Shown here piece after piece: positions 55,712 to 64,000 of a DNA stretch of 64,000 nucleotides. A model generated the notes under the pieces. The model did not search any database. It worked only from the letters and a program-made list of their open reading frames with translations, and was not told the origin of the DNA. The DNA lies in NCBI GenBank assembly GCA_034440575.1, contig JAOTOL010001643.1, forward strand, positions 3,501,501 through 3,565,500, read 5' to 3'. Position 1 is the first letter of the stretch; each line of letters opens with the position of its first letter. Position numbers and translations under genes: made by a program. The stretch comes from Imbricaverruca yamaguchii (lineage: Eukaryota; Arthropoda; Thecostraca; Neoverrucidae).

Positions 55712-58700
55712 ATGGCGTCGCCCACGCTCGACTCGTTCTGCTGCCCTCTGCGGAACGACAGCGTGATGCCCACCAAGTTGCTGGGGCCATTCTTCCGCTC
55801 GCGCACCTACACCACGGTGTGTCTGGTGGCCGCTGCGTTGGGCGTGCTGGGCGCGTCGTACCAGGTGAGTGGTGGCGGCGAACAGACCGTCGCCCCGGCC
55901 GGCAGTTCACCCCCCACCCCCCACCCACTAGGGGGTGCGGGGGGGGCAAAATGTAAAAACTGAAAGCCCATTCTGAAAGCCGGTCTAGACCAGTGGATTT
56001 TGTGTTTGTCCTTGGAATATATTGAGGGCTTTCAACCGCTATTGTCTCGTAATACTGGAATACTATCGCTGCACTTTAAATCATGGTTGGCAGTTTTTAA
56101 TGTCAAACCAGTGTTTAATAGTTTTTACCACTATTAAAAATCGACATGTCAAAAGTGCTACCTGTAAGGATCCTGAAATGCTTTGTTTATTCTTTTTCAG
56201 ATATATAAGACACCCTATTTTACGCATAATAAAGCGTCCATAGTGCATATACATAGACGAAATTGGAGCTGAATATTCCCAGTAAGTGTAAGCATGGTAC
56301 CAATCGTTTTAGCTTTTCACCAGCTTTTGTCAATTTTTACAGGTATAGACTAGATGCCAGGATAGAAACTAGTTTTTTATCTGTGAAACCCCAACGCTGA
56401 TTTAAATAGGCTCGTTATGGCGATGTATAGCCAGAGTAGATGATGCACCCCAATACCTTACGAACACCTTCAGCCTTCCGTGAGCATCTTAGCCGACCTC
56501 CAATCGGGCATAGCAAACAACAGGGCCTGCGGTTCGGTTTCAACATATTGGTCTTCTGCAACCTGTAGCTGCCACTGTCGTCTGGTCTGCGTGCAGTGTA
56601 GCCACCGAATGAACTCACCTGTTGAGTTGTGGAGCTGTTGCCATAGGCGAGTGATGGCTGTTGTCGGAATGCGCGTATGCGGTGCACACACCGCCGGTGT
56701 ACGGTGTGGTGGCAGTCGGGGAACCGTTGCGAGAGGCGGGAAGTGGCTGTTGTCGGTATGTGGTACACATGCCAGCGGTGTGGTGGCCAGTCGTCACAAT
56801 CCCTAGTGCCGTGTTGATGGTATCGCCGACGCCCGAGCCGCCCTGTCGCGTGACACGGACGCGTGACGGCCGTGCTGTGTCGGTGCTGCCGTCACGGCGA
56901 CGCGTCTGCCCGGGCTGCGGCAGATACTGCACAACCACGTGATCCTGGAGCGCAACAGCCAGCGGCGGCCCAACTTCATCGTGCGCGGCCGCCGCATCCT
57001 GCAGTGGCTGGGGCTGGCCGATCTGATGGCCGCGCTCGGTACGTGTCGACCACGAGACTGCGCCGATCCCCGGGCCTTGCTTGGTGGGCCTCATGTGACC
57101 GAGTGCCAAGGTTAAAATAATGGTTTTTCATTAGGTGTGAGATGTCGAAACGAGCACAATAGGATGTCGAAATTTGCCATGGAATTAGCGTCATTGATAA
57201 TGCTTTTGATGCCTCAGACTCAAATTCCGGTTGATGATGTAGGCACTTCGAGCTCATGGTGTAGGTTCCAAGGAGCAGGATGTCGATACTTCTTGGGTAA
57301 GGATGTCGATGGAGAGGTCATAAAGTGGTATATTCCACCCTATTTCACGAATAATTTATCACTGCCGTGTGCTGATCTGTTGGCGGTCCTTGGTGGGTCT
57401 GTCACGTGTCTGTGTGCCGAGCTGGTGGCGGCGTTCGGTAGGGCTGTCACGGTGAACCCGCTGGTATCTAATGACGTTGTCGAATATCATCTAACCTAAT
57501 GATTTTCTTCCTCAAATGGCGAAGTCCTTCCCGGAGTAGTGCAATTATTCCTGGAATAACGAAATCCTTTCCGGTGTAATAAAATTCTTCTTCGTGGAAT
57601 TCTTCCATGAAGTTTAAAATATTACGAAAATACTTTCACGCACAAAATGTTATCGTGTTTCCTTATGTCGGCGATTCTTCATCCCTGTATGTTTCAGAAG
57701 CGATTTTCTGCTGCCAACTGTTGTAGGTGTAACCTCGCTGCCACATGTTGCAGCTATGAGTATCTCCTATGTGGCCCACTGCAGGATGGATTCTTGTGTT
57801 GTGGGTGTTGTTATCTCTGCGCATGTGCCTACTATAGAATGGCTTCTCGTTGTATTGCAGCTATGATTATCTCTTACGTTACTGGCAGCAGCATGGACAC
57901 TGTACGACCGAAGCAGGCAATGCGACCCTAATCCCCAATAACCAGCATACCACAGGATGGCTTCTTGTTGTGTTGCAGCTATGATTATTTGATGTACTGC
58001 AGGGTGGCTTTTTATTGTGGTGCAGCTCTTGACTCCCATGTGACGTACTGCAGGACGACTTCTCGTTGTGTTGCAGGTGTGATTATCTGTTATGTGACGT
58101 GCTGCAGGACGACTTTTCGTTGTGTTGCAGGTGTGATTATCTGTTATGTGACGTACTGCAGGATGACTTCTCGCTGCACTGCAGGTATGATTATCTGTTA
58201 TGTTACGTGCTGCAGGATGACTTCTCGCTGCACTGCAGGTGTGATTATCTCCTATGTGACGTAATGTGGGATGAGTTCTTGTTGTGTTGCAGGTGTGATT
58301 ATCTGTTATGTGACGTGCTGCAGGATGAGTTCTCGTTGTGTTGCAGGTGTGATTATCTGTTATGTGACGTACTGCAGGACGACTTCTCGTTGTGTTGCAG
58401 GTGTGACTATATGTTATGTGACGTGCTGCAGGATGAGCTCTCGTTGTGTTGCAGGTGTCGTCCTGCGCTGTGTGGCGTGGCTCACGGACGAGACCTTGCT
58501 CCGGGAAATGTCCATTGACGAGTTCGCCAGCGACTTCTGCATCGTGACCTCTGTACGTTGCGACCGCTGCTGAGGACCCTTATCGCCACCTGTGTACGTC
58601 ACGACCGCTGATGGCGACCTCTGAGGATCCTTATCGCCATCTGTGTACGTCACGACCGCTGATGGCGACCTCTGAGGATCCTTATCGCCATCTGTGTACG

Positions 58701-60684
58701 TTACGACCGCTGCTGGCGACCTCTGAGGATCCTTATCGCCACCTGTGTACGTTGCGACCGCTGCTGGCGACCTCTGAGGATCCTTATCGCCACCTGTGTA
58801 CGCTACGACCGCTGCTGGCGACCTCTGAGGATCCTTATCGCCACCTGTGTACGCTACGACCGCTGCTGGCGACCTCTGAGGATCCTTATCGCCACCTGTG
58901 TACGTTGCGACCGCTTTTGACGACCTCTGAGGATCCTTGATGGCCACTGACAATGCCACCTACTGCTCTTTACCTCCGACGAACGTCAGGGGCCACCAGG
59001 CCGCTGTTTAGACCGGTCTCGTCGGCTGCCATGTGCCATTAAAAAAAATCAACCCATGTCCGAAGCTATTTTTGGTTGTTGTCCATAATGCTGTCTGTCC
59101 ATAGCATGTCCGTTGTTGAGATGAGGATGATGGTTTGATCCTGAGATCTCGTTGATCCATTAATTGATTCAACGCATCCTGAGATGCATTGATCTTGAGA
59201 GCTACTTAGTATTTCCATAATTTGCCGTCTGTTTATATGGCTTGCACATGTGTAACCGCTCTGTGCCCACCCGTTCTGTCACACATAGTACAAACCACTT
59301 CACTCGAAGCGACTTCGCGGCGTCCGGTAAAACGCGTCTCACCTTGTCGGGTGTCTTGGCATGTCTGCGTGTCTGTCCTGCACGTGCATCGGCGCTGCGG
59401 CCACCGACTAAGCAGCATCCCTCAGGCCATCACGCAGTACTTCTACACGGCCACCTACGTGTGGACCCTGCTGTACGCCGTGGACGTGCTGCGCACACTC
59501 AAGGGCGTCAACGGCTCAATGGTGACGTACTCGCTGCTGGCGTGGCTCATACCGCTGGCGCTCTCCACCATCAGCTTCCTGCTGCTCTTCGTGCCCGGTA
59601 CCAAGTGAGCGCGACACACCGATTTTCGCGACAAGGGCAACGGCATCCCTGATATCTCCCCCCCCACTACTAGCTGTCCGGTGGGCAACCTTTGAGAACG
59701 GCACAGTGAGCCGTCGAAGGGGCATTCAAAGGGCACCACGGCCTCTCAGTTTGTGGCATCATGACCTGTCAGATGGGCAAATTGGCCTGCATCGGGTGCA
59801 TCTAAAACTGTGTCAGGGAGATAGCCTATCAAGTCAAGACAGACGAGATAGACTGCAGGTCTATAGTCCCAAACTCTAGCACTGCTTGTCAGACTATCAG
59901 ATTGCTCATACACGAGACAAAGATTGGTGGGCGGAGTTGTTTGTTGTTGTTTATTGGTTGGTTCACGACACACTTATGCACATTCACGGCTAATGGCGCC
60001 GCCCACACTGTTTCGCCGGTGGGCCGCGGGTTTGGGAAATGTCCTGAGTGGCGCTGGAGTCGAACCCGAGACCTTTGGTACCCATAGCCCGACACCTTAA
60101 CCACTCGGCCATCCCTGCCCCGGTGGGCGGAGTTGACACTTCTTTCTCCTGCATGATTATACTACCTTACAGCATCGTGACTGTTGGGGTTAGGCTGTTT
60201 AAGGCTGGCCTGTCTGTTTGCTTAAGTAAGCTGGTATTGCTCGTAAGCTTAAAGTTTGCTTGGGATTTAACCGGATTAGTTTGTTATCTTGGAATGAGAA
60301 CATGATTACAATGTCCTTTTGGCATCGTAATCATGGTGCTGAACTTGCATTGCAGGACATTGTGATTATTTGCTCATCTTAAGGTTACAATCTCATTGTT
60401 CAACCCATCCTACGATGATTTTGATCATAGCCGTTTCTGTGTGTTGGTGGCATATGGCGACAGCGGCCACGGCCCCCACGTGGCAGTGTGCCGGTGTGGC
60501 CGGCCTCACCGTGTTCCGCGCCTGTCGACAGCTGCCACACCAGCAACTCCAGCACCATGCTGCGCCACTACCCCAACTACCTGTGCGTGTACACGCCGCT
60601 GGTGACGGTGCTCGTCACCATCCCGGTGCTGGTGGTGCTCCTGCTGATCAGGATCGGCGCGCGTGTCGCCAACGAGTCCAACCG
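55712..60684 (+). CDS. GPR143: GPR143/OA1-type G protein-coupled receptor, 5' part
   Basis: Five exons are visible: 55712-55864, 56924-57038, 58455-58552, 59426-59604 and 60532-60684. Phases agree and give 232 residues, with the rest beyond the window or past the satellite. It starts MASPTLDSFCCPLRNDSV, matching the MASPxLxxFCCPxR start of human GPR143. Predicted membrane helices: TM1 about 32-51, TM2 about 76-99, TM3 about 126-147 (QYFYTATYVWTLLYAVDVL), TM4 about 155-178 and TM5 about 199-221. The extracellular loop 2 segment CHTSNSSTM has an N-glycosylation site. GPR143 is an intracellular receptor of melanosomes/lysosomes, with L-DOPA reported as ligand and Gi/Gq-type coupling. Helices TM6-7 and the C-terminus were not found. 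Exon 3 lies between two minisatellites. Confidence 0.9.
55865..56923. other. GPR143 intron 1
   Basis: A 1059 bp intron with a C/G homopolymer stretch near 55908-55946. No additional exon or gene recognised. Confidence 0.6.
57110..57368 (+). repeat. Foldback-family repeat, single copy in GPR143 intron 2
   Basis: GTTAAAATAATGGTTTTTCA TTAGGTGTGAGATGTCG then AATTTGCCATGGAATTAGCG and AATAATTTATCACTG. It is the best-preserved single copy of the repeat that forms the arms and left flank of the 29898-31295 palindrome. Confidence 0.75.
57955..58454. repeat. 54 bp minisatellite abutting the GPR143 exon 3 acceptor
   Basis: About eight to nine copies of a 54 bp unit with TCTCGTTGTGTTGCAGGTGT and GATTATCTGTTATGTGACG. 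Exact 54 bp spacing places acceptor-like TTGCAG/GTGT ends at 58293, 58347, 58401 and the true site 58455. The frame is open and in phase with exon 3 from about 58265. Copies become less regular to the left. Confidence 0.9.
58553..58945. repeat. 51 bp minisatellite abutting the GPR143 exon 3 donor
   Basis: Seven copies of a 51 bp unit (CTTATCGCC near 58681, 58732 and 58783) with GTGTACGTTGCGACCGCTGC. The first unit begins at the exon 3 donor, whose own sequence CTCT/GTACGTTGCGACCGC is the seed of the unit. Open frames on both strands are produced by the 51 bp period. Confidence 0.88.
58946..59425. other. GPR143 intron 3, distal part
   Basis: No other element recognised. Exon 4 is placed at 59426 because the CCTCAG/GCC acceptor is the one that keeps phase and aligns with TM3; the earlier AAGCAG does not keep phase. 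Confidence 0.6.
59605..59942. other. GPR143 intron 4, left part
   Basis: Nothing recognised apart from a C-run near 59660. Confidence 0.5.
59943..60121 (-). mobile_element. tRNA-derived SINE, family A, copy 2
   Basis: Nearly identical to 2733-2913 (only a few differences by eye), with the A box and B box on the minus strand. It lies in GPR143 intron 4. The high identity suggests recent activity of the family. Confidence 0.88.
60122..60531. other. GPR143 intron 4, right part
   Basis: No element recognised before the exon 5 acceptor CGACAG/CTGCCACACC. Confidence 0.5.
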
Positions 60685-60859
60685 GTGAGCGGCGCGGCTG
60701 GACCGGTGCCGGTGGTAGGCCCCGCTCCCTGCTGTGGTCGCCACCGTCGCGTGGCGTCACTGTCGATTGTTGGGCTGGTGCGGATCATGTCCGTGCCGCA
60801 GCCGAACCGAGCCGGCCGTGGAACTGTTGGGCCCAGTACCAGTTGTGTGAGTAGCTGTG

Positions 60860-62109
60860 ACCTGACCCGGTGACCAGTCGTGTGAGTAGCTGCGACCCGA
60901 CCCATTGATCAGTCGTGTGAGTAGCTGTGACCTGACCCGGTGACTAGTCGTGTGATTGGCTGTGACCTGACCTATTGACCAGTCGTGCGAGTGGCTGTGA
61001 CCTGGCTGTGTGTCTGTCCTGTACGTCTATCGGTGCTGCATCGTTTGACCAGTCGTGTGAGTAGCTATAACCTGACCAGTTGATCAGTCGTGCGAGTAGC
61101 TGCGACCTGATCCATTGACCAGTCGTGTGAGTAGCTGCGACCTGATCCATTGACCAGTCGTGTGAGTAGCTGCGACCTGATCCATTGACCAGTCGTGTGA
61201 GTAGCTGTGACCTGACCCGGTGACCAGTGGTGCGAGTAGCCATGACCTGACCCGGTGACCAGTGGTGTGAGTAGCTGTGACCTGACCCGGTGACCAGTGG
61301 TGCGAGTAGCTGTGACCTGACTCGGTGACCAGTCATGTGAGTAGCTGTGACCTGACCCGGTGACCAGTGGTGCGAGTAGCCATGACCTGACCCGGTGACC
61401 AGTGGTGTGAGTAGCTGTGACCTGACCCGGTGACCAGTGGTGCGAGTAGCTGTGACCTGACCCGGTGACCAGTCGTGTGAGTAGCTGTGACCTGACCCGG
61501 TGACCAGTCGTGTGAGTAGCTGTGACCTGACCCGGTGACCAGTCATGTGAGTAGCTGTGACCTGACCCGGTGACCAGTGGTGCGAGTAGCCATGACCTGA
61601 CCCGGTGACCAGTGGTGTGAGTAGCTGTGACCTGACCCGGTGACCAGTGGTGCGAGTAGCCATGACCTGACCCGGTGACCAGTTGTGCGAGTAGCTGTGA
61701 CCTGACCCGGTGACCAGTGGTGCGAGTAGCCATGACCTGACCCAGTGACCAGTGGTGCGAGTAGCCATGACCTGACCAGGTGACCAGTGGTGCGAGTAGC
61801 CATGACCTGACCCGGTGACCAGTGGTGCGAGTAGCCATGACCTGACCCGGTGACCAGTCGTGTGAGTAGCCATGACCTGACCTGGTGACCAGTGGTGTGA
61901 GTAGCCATGACCTGACCCGGTGACCAGTGGTGCGAGTAGCCATGACCTGACCCGGTGACCAGTGGTGTGAGTAGCCATGACCTGACCCGGTGACCAGTGG
62001 TGCGAGTAGCCATGACCTGACCCGGTGACCAGTCGTGCGAGTAGCCATGACCTGACCCGGTGACCAGTGGTGCGAGTAGCCATGACCTGACCCGGTGACC
62101 AGTGGTGCG
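60860..62109. repeat. 35 bp satellite array, left block
   Basis: About 35 copies of a 35 bp unit (CCGGTGACCAGTGGTGCGAG followed by TAGCCATGACCTGAC), with GTCGTGTGAGTAGCTGTGACC variants more common on the left. Copies grow more uniform to the right. The 35 bp period leaves all three minus-strand frames open, which explains the 404- and 327-codon frames; they are not proteins. Confidence 0.95.
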
Positions 62110-63773
62110 CAGGGTGGGAATTTTGGGCCTCTCCTGGAGTATGGAGACCTAAGGACATTTTATTCTCCAGGATTGTGACTGCAAATGTTGAACTTTTTTA
62201 TTCTCCGAATGAAACGTGCCAATTTATGGATGACATTTTGCTTCCAGGATCTCAGTACAGCTCCAACAATGCAGTTGCAGTTTCCAGTCCATCATACAAA
62301 TTAGAAGCCTGGACAACAGAACAGAAGAGTATGGCATAGCAGGTCATAAGGCATGAAATGCAGGTTGCAGTCAATTGCCCAGGAATCATATCTTGCTATA
62401 TCAGAATACCTACAAGTTTGTGGTGGTTGTTTCGATTGCATTGTGCATGTGTCAAACAAACTATGTCCTGGCTCAGTCTAAGCCCCAATCAAGGCCGAAC
62501 TCGCGGGGGTTACTCAGGTAATCGTTGGTGTGCACGTTGCCTCCAAATCCGAACGAAACAAAAGCATCGACATAGCATAGAAACAATAGAGAACAAAATA
62601 ATGTAAATTTTGGAACTAGTTATTACCTCAGCCAATTACTCTCCAGGATATTTTCACACTGGCAGGACGGCGGCCCAGCACAATCACTCTGTAACCACAG
62701 ATGAATCGTCATTCGGCTTGCGCCAATCTCGTCTCATTCTAAATAACAAAGATATGACGGATTAGGTTTTCGTATGTCTTCAGAATTCTGTCGAAATGAC
62801 GCTTCAGAAGGAAATATTGGAATATACCACGATTCTTCTTCATAATTCCGGGAAATACTGGCGTTACACCAAAAAATCTCCATTACGAAACCTCTCGTCT
62901 TGCTGCCATATATTGCGACCATAGTGGAACTCGAAATATGCACAACGACGTCATATACTCGCATATCGGACCCGAGGTCCTGTTCTCCAGCCGCATTCCA
63001 ATCGGAGACTACCGGAGAACGTAATTCTGGACATCTCAGACAGTTTTAAGTAATTCTGTTAATTTCATAAAATAGAGCATTCAATTTCGAATTGAAATGC
63101 ATAAAATAGCATCAGCTAGCGAACTTCATTGATGGCAGAAGACCTATATTTGGGAGCCATGTAAATGCTTTAAAAAATGCAAAAGACCTTGGGTTACTTT
63201 GGTATGAATTCCACCTCAATTCGCAAAACTACAGTAACCCATCAAGAGAAAAGCATCTGAATAGTAGTTTTATCACTTCAGCAACTGCAGTAACTGTGCA
63301 CGTACGGAGTTATTACGTTCTCCGGGCCATTTATGGTCACAATTAGACGTCATTTAAAATAGTTACGAAAAATCTATCATTTCATCATTTGACCACCCTT
63401 GGATACGTCGCCGTTAGGACAGGACAATATCCGTACTAGAGTAGGAGAATTAAGACAAAGTTTTGAGAGCTTTCCGGAGAAAAACCTAGTAAGTGCGAGT
63501 GAATTAAGTGGGCGTAATTGAAGTGACTTAGGGTCCAGTAAAGGGATGTAAGTATGCTTGTAAGTAAGCGGCTTGTACCCTTTTCAGCAATCATCTTTTT
63601 TTGGGGGCTCCGACACCAGTAGCTTTCTGTTTTTTTTTAAGGGGGGGTGGGGTCTGAGGCCATTTTCTTATTCTCCGACTCCATGGGCAGGAATATCTTC
63701 TTTTTCTTGGAGGGCTCCGATACAAATTTTTTATTCTCCGACTCCAGGTCAGCGAACCACTTTTCCCACGCTG
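62110..63773. mobile_element. hAT-type nonautonomous DNA transposon inserted in the satellite
   Basis: The 1664 bp insert begins CAGGGTGGGAA at 62110 and ends TTCCCACGCTG at 63773, imperfect terminal inverted repeats of hAT type. It is flanked by GTGGTGCG (62102-62109) and GTCGTGCG (63774-63781), an 8 bp target duplication with one difference at a position that also varies among satellite units. Subterminal ATTCTCC motifs recur near both ends. No transposase frame is present. Confidence 0.85.
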
Positions 63774-64000
63774 GTCGTGCGAGTAGCCATGACCTGACCC
63801 GGTGACCAGTCGTGCGAGTAGCCATGACCTGACCCGGTGACCAGTGGTGCGAGTAGCCATGACCTGACCCGGTGACCAGTGGTGCGAGTAGCCATGACCT
63901 GACCCGGTGACCAGTGGTGCGAGTAGCCATGACCTGACCCGGTGACCAGTGGTGCGAGTAGCTGTGACCTGACCTGGTGACCAGTTGTGTGAGTAGCCAT
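63774..64000. repeat. 35 bp satellite array, right block, continues past the window
   Basis: The same 35 bp unit resumes directly after the hAT insertion and runs to the window end, so the full array length is unknown. Remaining GPR143 exons, if in this intron order, lie beyond it. Confidence 0.95.

Noticed and set aside
58414..58959. 181-codon minus-strand frame of GGDKDPQRSPAAVV-type repeats
   Set aside because: Generated by the 51 bp array next to GPR143 exon 3 on the opposite strand; no independent evidence of a gene.
59416..59425. AAGCAG at 59411-59415 as the GPR143 exon 4 acceptor
   Set aside because: It does not keep the phase from exon 3; the CCTCAG acceptor ten bases later does and aligns with TM3 of GPR143.
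60944..62158. 404-codon minus-strand frame with ATRTTGHRVRS repeats
   Set aside because: It is the 35 bp satellite read through; three frames are open equally and it enters the hAT insertion at one end.

Overview
The window is eukaryotic nuclear DNA. Its genes are split by GT-AG introns, spaced kilobases apart, and set among tandem repeats, SINEs, LINEs and DNA transposons. The protein sequences, the TTAGG-type telomere-like motifs and the CR1-type LINEs point to an arthropod, most likely a crustacean or another non-insect arthropod. I cannot name the species. Five protein-coding genes were rebuilt from exon translation, splice-site and phase agreement: VPS72/YL1 (minus, 16273-23361), GTF2H5/TFB5 (plus, 35107-37295), ZNHIT1 (plus, 37455-39507), a BOD1L/Shg1-family gene (minus, 42202-49292) and the 5' part of GPR143/OA1 (plus, 55712-60684, running off the window).

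Layout. Positions 1-16000 hold no gene I can support. They carry tandem arrays (55, 59, 16, 47, 13, 64 and 70 bp units), a compound CA/TA/TG microsatellite, SINE pieces, two decayed LINE fragments (one with a 2A-like StopGo motif), a CRE-site cluster and a long imperfect hairpin. Positions 16-23.4 kb are VPS72. Positions 23.4-35 kb form an AT-rich transposon island between the divergent VPS72 and GTF2H5 genes. It has a nearly full CR1-type LINE with an intact 1000-residue ORF2, a 1.4 kb foldback palindrome and an inverted, damaged second LINE copy. Positions 35-39.5 kb hold GTF2H5 and ZNHIT1 in tandem, 159 bp apart. A 941 bp Harbinger-like MITE lies between ZNHIT1 and the convergent BOD1L gene. 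Positions 49.3-55.7 kb are repeat-rich intergenic DNA. Positions 55.7-60.7 kb hold GPR143 exons 1-5. From 60.86 kb a 35 bp satellite runs to the window end, split by a 1664 bp hAT-type insertion with an 8 bp target duplication.

Functional picture. Four neighbours act in chromatin and transcription. VPS72 and ZNHIT1 are both subunits of the SRCAP/SWR1 H2A.Z-depositing complex, GTF2H5 is the small TFIIH subunit, and BOD1L carries the Shg1 domain of SET1/COMPASS. GPR143 is a melanosome/lysosome-type receptor and is unrelated.

The most striking signal is shared by two unrelated genes. VPS72 exon 4 and GPR143 exon 3 each have an intronic minisatellite ending exactly at the true 3' splice site. 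The period is a multiple of three (93 and 54 bp). Most units repeat the splice acceptor, and the reading frame stays open from the array into the exon. Using an upstream copy would add whole 31- or 18-residue modules in frame. Whether this happens is untested here.
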